A stretch of 64,000 nucleotides of DNA from NCBI GenBank assembly GCA_023053685.1, contig JALIGW010000010.1:12322919-12386918 (forward strand), given 5' to 3'. The DNA is from Diadophis punctatus similis (Eukaryota > Chordata > Lepidosauria > Squamata > Dipsadidae). This document shows positions 14,203 through 24,140 of this stretch, in pieces. Under the pieces are notes generated by a model. That model saw only the letters and a program-made list of their open reading frames with translations. It was not told the origin of the DNA and searched no databases. The first letter of the stretch is position 1. Each line of letters opens with the position of its first letter. Made by a program: the position numbers and the translations under genes.

Positions 14203-16098
14203 GTTGGTTCCCAATAATTTTTGACTACTACACAAGTCCTTACATATGTTGTAACAAGCTGGAAGGGGAATGAGTGAGATTAACAAGTTTAATTATTTAT
14301 TGGGCAGATTAGTCTAGGGATCAGGGGATCTTGGGAAAAGAGCTGATCCATAAACTGGCTGGTATTCAGAGTAGTTTCCTATAGTATAAAGTGGAAAGAT
14401 TACATTTGTCAGCCCATTTATCCTGAATGGTGGGAATATCCCATTCTTTCACCATAAGAGGATGAGGATAATGTTCTGTGACTAATTAGGAAAACCAGGA
14501 AATATCCACTTTGTTGAGATGAAATAAATTGTTTCTTTGAAAGATTTGATCTCTGAATAGAATTACAAACACACCACCATGACCGACATTGTGATAGAAC
14601 TCCTGGAATAAGTAAATAATTACTGAAGATGAACTCTTAAGAAGCTGTTGAAAAATTATTCTGGTAGAAAGCTTTTAGTCGCTGTTATTGCTTTGACCAC
14701 CAGTAATAACTAACAATTTAAGCTCCATGCAAAATATCTATACATTTCAATGCTTATTTCACAATGACTCCATGTACTGTATATACCTGAGGAGTAGAAT
14801 TATTTATTCAGTTTATAATTGATAAAAGTTAGAATATGCTGAAGATTAGCCAAATAAACAAATGTAATCTTTGCACTTTACACTACAGGAAACTACTCTG
14901 AATTCCAGTCAGTCACAGAGAAATCAGATTAAAATTATTTCATTTTCCTATTCTTTCAATCTTCCTAGTTTAAATAGAAGATGCTACTCAACAGGAATAG
15001 ACTTGATTTTCTTAATAAAAAACCTTTAATTACAAATCCAACTAAAACATGCTTCCTCTATTAATCCATTACTGTAAAAGACATGCTGATTTTTTAATCC
15101 TTAATTTGTCATTTAGACCTATTACTTTGTTTGCAAAGAATCTCAACTACTTTAGCATGAAAGCATCTTCCTCAAACATTAATGTTTCCGAGCCATTCCA
15201 TTACTTATATACAATAATGGCAAGAGCTAAAGAACTGAATACTGAAAAGAAATGCCACAAGAACTCAATTGTTAAATGAACCATGCTACATGGCATCATT
15301 TCTTTGAATGGTAGTAACTTACTTCTTCAGCTAATTCTGAAATTTATTTTGGCCCCATCCAGTGCCTAAATATTAAAGCTCCTCTGAGATAAGCCCACAT
15401 TTAGGAAAGAAAAATGGTTAAATATAAAAGCTAACATAACATAATGTAAAACAAAACATTATTTTTGTATGTTTTGGAGCTATCACATTTTACAGTTATT
15501 TTCCATGAGAGAAAACTGGAGACATGGGTGTTAAGTACACATGGGCAAACCCAAAAATTCATGAGTTCTTGGACTAATATTTAGCTTGTAGAAGCCCAGG
15601 CAACCATATTCTACTTTTCCAAGTTTATAGCTGGACAACTGTCACACATATTTTCTAAAAGGTGAGAATACAATCAGTCAAGTAAACAATCGGAGGGAGC
15701 AAGAAACAAATTGCAAAATAGAAAGCTTTCTGGATCTCTGAGGAAAGCTTCACTAAATAACATGACAAACTAGGGTCTCCACATTGAACAAGGCAGATGC
15801 TTTGAGGTTATATCATACAAAGTTGTTCAGATTTTTAAAGTTATATCTAGTATTTTAATCAAGCCTGGAAAAATAAGCACAGAACCTCTAAGATATTTTT
15901 TGCTGAATCTTTTGTTAATATAAAAAAGGATATTTATCCTTAGCAGCAGGTATATGTTAAAAAAACCAAAACAACAAAAATGTAGGCATGATTTATTAAC
16001 TCATCATGATAGTAATCTGCAAGGTTTATTAAAACGTGGTCCAACTCTGATATATGTTACCATCACTACTGAATCCAACTTTACTATAATTCAATAAA
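14203..16098. other. Unique AT-rich intronic DNA with one inverted repeat
   Basis: Apart from the 55-bp inverted repeat (14355-14409 / 14858-14912), no repeats, coding motifs or splice-flanked frames recognised. The 76-codon plus frame at 15049-15279 has no motif and looks like chance. Confidence 0.55.
14355..14912. repeat. Inverted repeat, 55-bp arms
   Basis: Arm 14355-14409 (ctggctggtattcagagtag, on through aaagattacatttgt) and arm 14858-14912 are reverse complements with about six mismatches, separated by 448 bp of unique-looking DNA. No flanking duplication recognised. Could be an old MITE or a structured intronic element. Confidence 0.8.
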
Positions 16099-16189
16099 AT
16101 TTGTATTAGGCTACAGTCCTATTAGGACTTTCTTGAGACTAAGACCCACTGAACTCAGTGAATTTAATTTCAAACATGCATAAAATTGC
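16099..16189. mobile_element. Short MITE-like relic (ggctacagtcctat ends)
   Basis: taggctacagtcctat at the left and ataaaattgcactata at the right are imperfect inverted ends. The interior (gacccactgaactcagtgaa) matches a very common reptile repeat core. Degenerate. Confidence 0.45.
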
Positions 16190-16564
16190 ACTATAAGTCA
16201 ACTTACAACTATAACTGAGCTCAAAATTTATGTTGTTAAGACAGTTATTAAATCAACTTTGCCCCATTATATGACCTTTCTTATCACAGTTAAGTGAATC
16301 ACTGCAGTTGTTAAATTAGCAACATGGTTGTTAAGTGAATTTGACTTCCCCATTGACTTTGCTTTCAGAAGGTCGTAAAAGAGGATCACATGAGCCCAGA
16401 ACACTGCAATATGAGCCAATTGCCAAGCATCCGAATTTTCATCACATGGTCGTAGGGATGCTGCAATGGTCATAAATGTGAAAAATGGTCATAAGTCACA
16501 TTTTCAGTGTTGTTATAACTTCAAACGATCACTAAACAAATAATTGTAAGTCAAGGACTATCTA
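16190..16564 (-). mobile_element. TA-flanked MITE, caggtagtcctcgactta family, degenerate
   Basis: Reverse-oriented relative of the intact copy at 46473-46846. Shared blocks include gttaagtgaatcactgcagt, gacttccccattgactttgc and gtcataagtcac, and it ends in gtaagtcaaggactatc. The left end is eroded. The next hAT element begins within a few bases of its right end. Confidence 0.7.
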
Positions 16565-16567
16565 TAG

Positions 16568-17942
16568 CAGGGGTGTCAAACTCAAGGCCCGTGGGACAAA
16601 TCCGGCCTGCGGGGTGCTTAGATCTGGCCCGCATGGCCACCCTGGAAACAGCAAAGAACCGACCTGCAGTGCCTCTGCCAGTGAAAATGGAGATAGGGGA
16701 CAGCGGCCCCATTTTTGGGATGGATGGCCTCCTGCAGCCCTCTAGAGGCCAGCAAAAACAGAGCCTGGGGATGCGGGTGGCCCCCCGGGCCCCGTTTTCG
16801 GCCTGGACAGCCTCCTCCTGCCCTCTGCCAGCAAAAATGGAGCCCGTGCAGTCACCCCGGACTGTGTTTTCGCTGACAGAGGACTGCAGGAGGCCGTCCA
16901 AGCCAAAAACAGGCCCCGGGGTGGGGGCTGCTCACGGCCCCTCAGGTTCTGTTTTCGCTGGCAGGGGGCTAGCAAAACAAATTAAAAGCAAAACAAAACA
17001 AAAGGAGAAATGTTTCCCCTTTTGCATTTGCGCATCCAAGAAGGGATAGGAAAGGAGAAAGGGAAAGAGGAAAGGGAAAGAAAAAGAAGAAAAGATGTGA
17101 AGAGAGAAAGGAAGGAAAAAGAAGGAAAGAGAGGAAGGAAGAAGAAAGGAGAAGGAAGAGAGAAGGAAAAAGAAGAAAAGGAAGGAAGGAAGGAAGGAAG
17201 GAAGGAAGGAAGGAAGGAAGGAAGGAAGGAAGGAAGGAAGGAAGGAAGGAAGGATGGAAAGAAGGAAGGAAGGAAGGAAGGAAGGAAGGAAGGAAGGAAG
17301 GAAGGAAGGAAGGAAGGAAGGAAGGTCGGTCCTGCCTTAGCACTTGGCCACCAGCAGCCCTGCTGCCCTTTCACCATCCCCTTGTCCCCTCCTCCTGACC
17401 TCTCCTGGTGGTCTCCCATCCTATAGCTGAGGATGATTTGGTTACGAAGCCAAGTCTCCTTGCATGGAGAGGGAGTGGGCCACACTCTGACCCACACACT
17501 TTGCTCTCCCACACACACCATGAGCAACCTGGCCAAGGAGAGTGAGCACAGCAGCAGACCAGTCTCGAGGAGAGGTAAGTGCAGCTGGGCACCCCCTCAG
17601 GGAAGCAGGGCTATGGGATCCCAGTGCCCTGGGAGCTCGAGGGCCAGGCTGAGCGCTTGCCCTCCGCTGCCTAGGGCTCTGGACAGCCTGTGCCACCATT
17701 CAGGGGTCCTCCGCATGGCCTGAGAGAGACAGCGAGGGTTCTCTGGAGGACAAGGGTTTGGCATTCTCTTTGGTCTCACCTTCCTCCGTTGGAGACAATG
17801 GATCTCCCCAGCCCCACCCGGACCACCACAGGTGCCCCCGACATGTGTGATGTCGAGCTGACAATACCCCCCCAACCACGCCCCCCCGAGGTAAAACACA
17901 ACCCTGATGCAGCCCTCAATGAAATCGAGTTTGACACCCCTG
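16568..17942. mobile_element. hAT-type nonautonomous element with GGAA array
   Basis: Terminal inverted repeats caggggtgtcaaactc and gagtttgacacccctg are perfect over 16 bp. Flanks atctatag (16560-16567) and aagtatag (17943-17950) agree at 6 of 8 positions. GC-rich interior with no transposase. It contains a purine-rich block and (GGAA)n at 17181-17325. A partial relative starts at 40226. Confidence 0.82.
17181..17325. repeat. (GGAA)n microsatellite
   Basis: About 35 GGAA units with one ggat/aaag interruption, inside a larger AGGA-rich tract beginning near 17040. Located within the hAT element. Confidence 0.95.
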
Positions 17943-18016
17943 AAGTATAGTTTCGGACAGCATGAGTTTTTTCAAACTCATGAAAGATCAAACTCTTAAA
18001 AGATTTTCTTAGAAAG

Positions 18017-18591
18017 TGTAGGAAGTTAGCACCCACCCCTCTCCTAGGAAATGAGATATCCTAGGAGATATTAAAAGGCAGAATATATTCTGTGGAATAT
18101 CTCTGGAAACATGCTTGTGAGCGGACAAAAGACTCCCCTTGGAAAACCCCCATCCCTTGCCAATGGGCCATTAAGGACTGGGCCCAGCTCACATATTCCT
18201 CTCACCTAGCCTGAAAGTCTTCTGCATAATAGAACCACAATAGGATTTGCCCAAGGCCCTTTCATTCAGCCAAGCCTGGGACTTAGGACAGCCCACAAGA
18301 GTTGCCCCAGCATGCCCCTGGGGGGTCTGAGAGCCAATGGGATACATTTCTATACAGGAACAGGAAACTAAGAGGTGGGACCCAACAGAGAGTATAAAAC
18401 AAGGAACTCAGCATCTCTTCTCTCTCTTTTCTCTTCACCCACATCTGGAAACATGTAATCTACCTTTTCTGTACAGGGGCTCATGCCATGTGCTCCTGTC
18501 CACCATTAAACCTTCTTTCCAAGCAACTTTCATGAATCCAGTGTCTTTTTCCCCACTTGGAACTGAACCCAGAAGGATATTCCCTACAACA
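18017..18591 (+). repeat. 5' LTR
   Basis: Starts tgtaggaagttagc and ends cctacaaca. It contains a TATA box (tataaaa, 18393-18399) and a poly(A)-signal-like attaaa (18505-18510). It matches the 3' LTR at 573 of 575 positions by my reading. Confidence 0.88.
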
Positions 18592-18594
18592 ATT

Positions 18595-18612
18595 TGGCAC
18601 CCCAGATGGGAC
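18595..18612 (+). promoter_or_regulatory. Putative primer-binding site
   Basis: Three bases after the LTR there is an 18-nt sequence starting TGGCACCCC and ending GATGGGAC, the usual position and form of a tRNA-complementary PBS. I could not match it to a specific tRNA. Confidence 0.55.
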
Positions 18613-18974
18613 TCCAAGCTAACCTCTCCAATGATCCTGGCCTAAGTAAATTTATTTGACCTGGGCCATTGGAAATTAGGTTTTAAAGGGGTTTTGAGTT
18701 TCAATTCAAAGGCTGCTTGGAAAGAAGGTGAGTACCTACCTCTAAATTTTACTTTAAACCATAGAAAACTGGGAAATGTGTGTTTGCATGTGTGGGGTAA
18801 TTTTTGCTTTTTTATTTTACTTTATGGCATATGAAAATTCCAATTTCAATTGAATAGTGTGTTGTCTGGGTACAAATCATTTTAGGAAATAATAATCATG
18901 CTATTTGTTTAACCAATGTATCTTCCTAAATCCTTTGATATTTCGTTCTCCCCCCCCTTCTCCCCCCCCTTTAG

Positions 18975-20740
18975 CCCTGTTTTGTCTGCTAGCCATTGCA
19001 GGATATTCATTTTATGGTGGTTACTTTTCCACTTCTCCAAATCAGTTTTAATTTGTTGCACCAATTTATAATAGTTATCTATATTTTTGGTTTTCCTTAC
19101 CTAAGTGTAGGATTTTACTTTTCTTTGCATTGAATTTCATTTTGTTAGATAGGGCTCAGAGTTTAGTTGTTTTTTTTTCTTTCTTTTTGAAGATGGGAAC
19201 CACATTAGCTTTTTCCCAGTTCTCAGGTAGTTCCCCGTGTCCCAAGATTTTTTTTTAAGATGTGCAGTGGTTCTGAGATTTCATTTACCAGCTCCTTTAG
19301 GACTCTGGGACCTGGTGTTCTCTTACTGTTTTTGTTTATTTTAACTTTGGTTTACAGTCTGTTTTATTTTTCCTTTCCAGTTATATTTCTGGTTAGTTGG
19401 GCTGCATTTCTTTTTGCAAGAAGACTGATGCAAAGAATGAGTTAAGCAACTCATGGCTTTCTCTGTGTTGCCTTCTCTCCTTAGTGGTCCAACTGTTTCC
19501 TTGATTTTTTTTTCTTGTCATTTATGTATTGGAAGAATCTTTTATTTTTTCTTTACAGATTCTTGCTATCTGCTGATATTCTGCCTTAGTTATGTGTCCC
19601 TCTTCCCATGTTTTTTGTATCTGTCCTTCATTCAATTTGTCACTGAGGTCTTTGTGCAGCCATGCTGGTTTCTTGGATATCTGGTTTTTTTTTTTCCTCT
19701 GATTGCTTTTGTGCAATTGGCTGTTATAATCAAGTTTCAGAGTTTACCAAGCTTCTTGAGTTGCTTTTCCCTTTAGGACTTTCATCCAAGGAATCTTTCT
19801 CAAGTTTCTCTGAGTTTATTAAGGTCAGCTCTTTTAAAATCTAAGACTTTATTGTGTTCAATTGTTTTTGTTATGTTAATGATGCAGTTTCAAATCCTTC
19901 TACAACTTCTTCTTTGTAAGTATTAAGTCAAGTATGGACTTAATTATCTCCTCTAGTTCTCTTCTCTACCTTTTGGACAACAAAATTGTCAGCAAGGTTG
20001 GTTATTAACCTATTTTATTTCTCACTTGGTGCAAAATTAGTGCACCAATTAGTTTTCAAGTTTCCATGCCTTTAATTTCTGTGTCTGCCATATTTATATT
20101 TAGCACTTCCAGTATCAAAATGAATAGCATCCTTTTCTTGTGCCCTTTTTTATGTATTTAAAATCATTCTCATTTTGTTTTTAATCTGTCTCTTAGAAAA
20201 AGCTTAAGAGATCTGAATGTATAAATTCATTTAGGAACCTTTTAGTTTGCTGGAATATATATTTTATAGTCAGCATTCAGTGAAGAGATGGGCCTATAGT
20301 TTTATCTGCATTAAATCTGAATCTTATTTTGGAATCAAAGTAATATTTGCTCCCATTCAGGAATTTGGTACCTTTACATCAATCAATACTTCATTATGTA
20401 AAATCTTTGTAAAATTCTGCCACTGGCCCACCTGGTCCTGGTGTTTGGTTATTCTTTTGTCTCTTGATCTGCTTCTGATAATTCCATCATTGATATTCAT
20501 TCATTTAATAGTTTTTGTCCTTTTCTGGTACTTTAGGCAATTCCATTTTTTTCAAATATTCTTTAATTTTATTTTTTGAAACTTCTTGCTCATACAGCTT
20601 TTCATAATATTGAATTATTTTTGTTTATCCTCATTTGGTAGTATAGAGTTTCTTTCTCATCTACCAGCCTATGTTTCAATGTCTTCTCTTTCTCTGTTTT
20701 TGATTTGTGTAAGTTCTGTTTAGCGTTTACAGAGCACAGG
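18975..20740 (-). mobile_element. Antisense L1 debris interrupted by CR1, inside the LTR element
   Basis: 18975-19078 and about 20060-20740 match antisense L1 ORF2 (compare gatattcattttatggtgg with 4857, and gcatccttttcttgtgccc with 5308). Between them, about 19080-19990 is antisense CR1. Its minus-strand frame includes KPAWLHKDLSDKL (19520-19716), and the region corresponding to the segment before the RT is at 19170-19350. Both are stop- and indel-ridden, so much older-looking than the LTRs. Confidence 0.7.
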
Positions 20741-20762
20741 ACCTTCTGTTAGGGAAGGAGGA

Positions 20763-20766
<4 letters not shown>

Positions 20767-20801
<35 letters not shown>
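20767..20801. repeat. (TG)n microsatellite
   Basis: Seventeen TG units at the right edge of the L1 debris, followed shortly by a short (GTT)n run at 20829-20844. Confidence 0.95.
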
Positions 20802-20803
<2 letters not shown>

Positions 20804-20993
20804 TTGAAGGGTGGGAAAGCAAATTTTGTTGTTGTTGTTGTTGTTTTTATGTGCACATCCCAAAAGCAAACCCCATCATTTTTCGGTTCTAAAATGTGAA
20901 GCTCGTGAATAGAAAGTGGAGGTCTTAGTACTAGTCGTACAGGGGCGGCTACGTCCTCGCAGATCCCCTTTTTGGATCTGATAAACCTAAAGG

Positions 20994-21235
20994 AGATTCC
21001 CCGAGGAAGGGGCCCATACTTCTGTGGGGTAGCGGAAGTCCTTCCCAGAGTTTTTTTCTCCTCTGAAAACTGCGGACGACTCCCCAAGGAAGGGGCCCAT
21101 ACTTCTGTGGGGTAGCGGAAGTCCTTCCGAGAGTTTTTTTCTCCTCTGAAAACTGCGGACGACTCCCCAAGGAAGGGGCCCTTACTTCCATGAGGGAATC
21201 GGAAGTCCTTCCCAGAGTTTTTTAGCCTCTGAAAA
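20994..21235 (+). repeat. ~84-bp tandem repeat, three copies
   Basis: The unit contains aggaaggggcccatacttct, then ggaagtccttcc, then ctcctctgaaaac, and recurs at about 21003, 21087 and 21168. Copies 1 and 2 are nearly identical; copy 3 is more diverged (ttacttccatgaggg). It lies in the interior of the LTR element. Confidence 0.85.
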
Positions 21236-23565
21236 CAGTGAGCGCGCCACTAGCTAAGCCAAAGTGAACCTTACATTTAAAGGATCATGGGAAGCTCTAG
21301 TTCGAGGGTGGCGGGAACCCCTGTGAGGGCTTGGAACCTGGGACGCCAGGAATATGTCTGTATGACAGGAATGTGCAAAAGTAAAGCAGAGAAATTGTGT
21401 AGGAAATGGACTTTGCTGAGGGATGACACAGAAAAAACAAAACAAAACAGCCAATTTGGCTAAATAAAGGTACTTAAGAAAACAGAAAAGGAAAAATGTT
21501 GAGGTTTTTGTTTGTTTGTCTCTCTCTCTTTTCTTCTCTCTCTCTTATATGTAACCACGTGGTTTGTTTGTTAAGATTTGTGCCTTCCCTAATTTAACTG
21601 AGATTTATGGCAGGAAGGACTTGTGTGTGTGTCCTGTCATCCTCTTTGTCCCTGTTTTTGTGTATGTGTATGTCTTTGTCTTGTCTTGTGCATACTCGAG
21701 GTAATTGCAACTGTAAAATGTCTCTGTTTCCTAGAGATATGAATTTCAAATTGTTAGGAAAAATTAAAAGCACTGAAAAGAAAGGAAAATGTCTTTGCCC
21801 AGTTAGGTCTGGCCAACCTAGTCTGGGACAAAGAACAGAGTTCAATTTTCCTATTCCTCTCTATGTTTTTAAGAAAAGCCCAAATTTAAGGGACAAATGT
21901 TTTAAGTAAAATTACAGGAAAATTTCATTCTTACATTTACTGTATGTACATGCAAACAGTTTTAATATTGCTCTTCTGTGATGTTCAATGGATGCCAATT
22001 CTCTGCTAAGATGGAAATGTCTGTTCATTTTTTTTCCCGTGATGCCTCCATTTTGTTATAATTGATTTAACTGCGATACTGATGTGTTGTTGTTTTCCTC
22101 AAACCCTGCCTGCAAGCTATCTACAACCCCCCCAAAAAATCTCTAACCCTTTTACAATGCCTTTCGTGGTAGAATTACCAGCAAAAGGGGGAAGGGACCC
22201 TGTTCTTATGTCTTTCAGCCCTGCACACATGATCCTGAAGCCTATGGAAGCAGAGCAAATGGGCTCAGATACTGCCTCCAGTAGAGACATTACATCCATT
22301 TGAGTCAGAATTGGGTTTGAATCTAGTCCTCTAGTCATCACAGCAACCAGAGTGGAGCAGATCTTTCCAAGCCTGACTGACCAGCCTTACCACCAAACCT
22401 AAGGCCACTCAGCAGACATGAATGAAAGGACCCTGAGATGGACAAATAAAGACCAAACATCTATTTTCAATCCCCAGAAGACAGCTGGAAAGACATGGGG
22501 GGAGGGGGGAACTTCATTGTAAAGTTTTTCTTTCTTTGCTTCAGTCACAGAAATTCATTGTAAAGTTTTTTTCTTTGTTTTCTTTCTTTCCTTGCTTCAT
22601 TCACTGAAATTCATTGTAAAGTTTCTCTTTCTTGTCTCATCTATATTGTAATCAGTTTAATGTACTCATGTAAGAATTGTATTGGGAGTGGTTGCCACAG
22701 CGAGTTCTGTACACTTTAGATTTCTGTCTAGTGGGAGGGAAATTTGTAGCTGCATACACAAACACACAGAGACACGCCATTCAGAATTAGACTGAGGTTA
22801 TCCTTTTTTCACCTACCTCCACCCAAAGCTGCTTTTAGCTTGCTGGTTTTTGTTTGGGTTTTTTTTTTTGTTGTTCCTGCTTTGTGGCATTAAAGCCCAG
22901 GCAGTCATATCTCCCTGCTAATTCCATGGGGGAAGGGGACAGGTCCCCTCAGGCAATTTCCCCACTTGAAGAGCTAGCAGAAAGGATCTTCAAAACCCAA
23001 GCCCTGACTGCTGCCCAGTAAAGCAGGGTATGTTGCACTGGTGGTCTCAGGAGTAGGAGTCCCAGGGCTCATTCTATTTAAAAAAAAAAAGGAAAAGCCT
23101 GGATTGCACACTGGCTAACCTCAATTTGGACTCACAAATCCTAGATGCACTAAAGTAAGAGCTAGGGCAGGTTCAAGAACCATTCCTTGGAAATGGGCAG
23201 CCTGTGATTTCAAGGTAAACCATGGCTGTGGGAATATTGTGGGGCCTGTGCTTGCTTGAAACCTGTCTGGGAGCTCACCGAAAGTGTTATCAAACATCTG
23301 AACATAATTGGCATGGAAAATTGGATACTGTAAATTTATTTCCAGAACTTTTGCCCTGGCCATTGACCATCATGGTTGAAAGCTCTCCTTTTGGGAGCCA
23401 CTGAAGGAATCCTTCTGCTGCCTCTTTCAACTGCCTCTTTCAACGTCTTCCCCTCTGCATCAGAGAGAATTAAAAGTACCCATCAAATCTCCCTGACCTG
23501 ATCAATTTGAAGCTTGTGTCAAAACATGTGTCGCACTCACATGTTTTTTTTAAAAAATGAGGGAT
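21236..23565 (+). other. LTR-element interior without recognisable genes
   Basis: Non-coding at the level I can see. Frames such as 21607-21909 and 22082-22303 have no gag, pol or env motifs. Features include a G-rich tract at 22497-22511, two copies of a ttcattgtaaagttt block at 22513 and 22553 plus a third near 22610, and a purine-rich tract aaaaaatgaggga ending at 23564 just before the 3' LTR, the expected polypurine tract. Confidence 0.55.
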
Positions 23566-24140
23566 TGTAGGAAGTTAGCACCCACCCCTCTCCTAGGAAA
23601 TGAGATATCCTAGGAGATATTAAAAGGCAGAATATATTCTGTGGAATATCTCTGGAAACATGCTTGTGAGCGGACAAAAGACTCCCCTTGGAAAACCCCC
23701 ACCCCTTGCCAATGGGCCATTAAGGACTGGGCCCAGCTCACATATTCCTCTCACCTAGCCTGAAAGTCTTCTGCATAATAGAACCACAATAGGATTTGCC
23801 CAAGGCCCTTTCATTCAGCCAAGCCTGGGACTTAGGACAGCCCACAAGAGTTGCCCCAGCATGCCCCTGGGGGGTCTGAGAGCCAATGGGATACATTTCT
23901 ATACAGGAACAGGAAACTAAGAGGTGGGACCCAACAGAGAGTATAAAACAAGGAACTCAGCATCTCTTCTCTCTCTTTTCTCTTCACCCACATCTGGAAA
24001 CATGTAATCTACCTTTTCTGTACAGGGGCTCATGCCATGTGCTCCTGTCCACCATTAAACCTTCTTTCCAAGCAACTTTCATGAATCCAGTGTCTTTTTC
24101 CCCACTTGGAACTGAACCCAGAAGGATATTCCTTACAACA
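23566..24140 (+). repeat. 3' LTR
   Basis: 575 bp. It differs from the 5' LTR by a C for T in the caTccc/caCccc position near 23702 and a T for C in ccttaca near its end. The same TATA and attaaa signals are present. Confidence 0.88.

Larger units (their letters stand above)
18017..24140 (+). mobile_element. LTR retroelement (ERV-like), young LTRs, no gag-pol seen
   Basis: Two 575-bp direct repeats (18017-18591, 23566-24140) differ at only two sites. A primer-binding-like site follows the first and a purine tract precedes the second, so this has provirus architecture. The 4.97-kb interior shows no gag, protease, RT or env frame. Its left third is antisense L1 interrupted by antisense CR1. The rest is non-coding with a three-copy tandem repeat. 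No target duplication is evident (aaag on the left, attg on the right). Best read as a nonautonomous (LARD-like) element. Orientation follows the PBS, purine-tract and TATA positions. Confidence 0.75.

Noticed and set aside
16969..17536. Pro/Ser/Leu/Phe-rich and Lys/Glu/Gly-rich long frames
   Set aside because: Translations of the GGAA array.
18337..18645. 102-codon frame repeated at 23886-24158
   Set aside because: It lies inside both LTRs, overlapping the TATA and poly(A) signals; shared only because the LTRs are identical.
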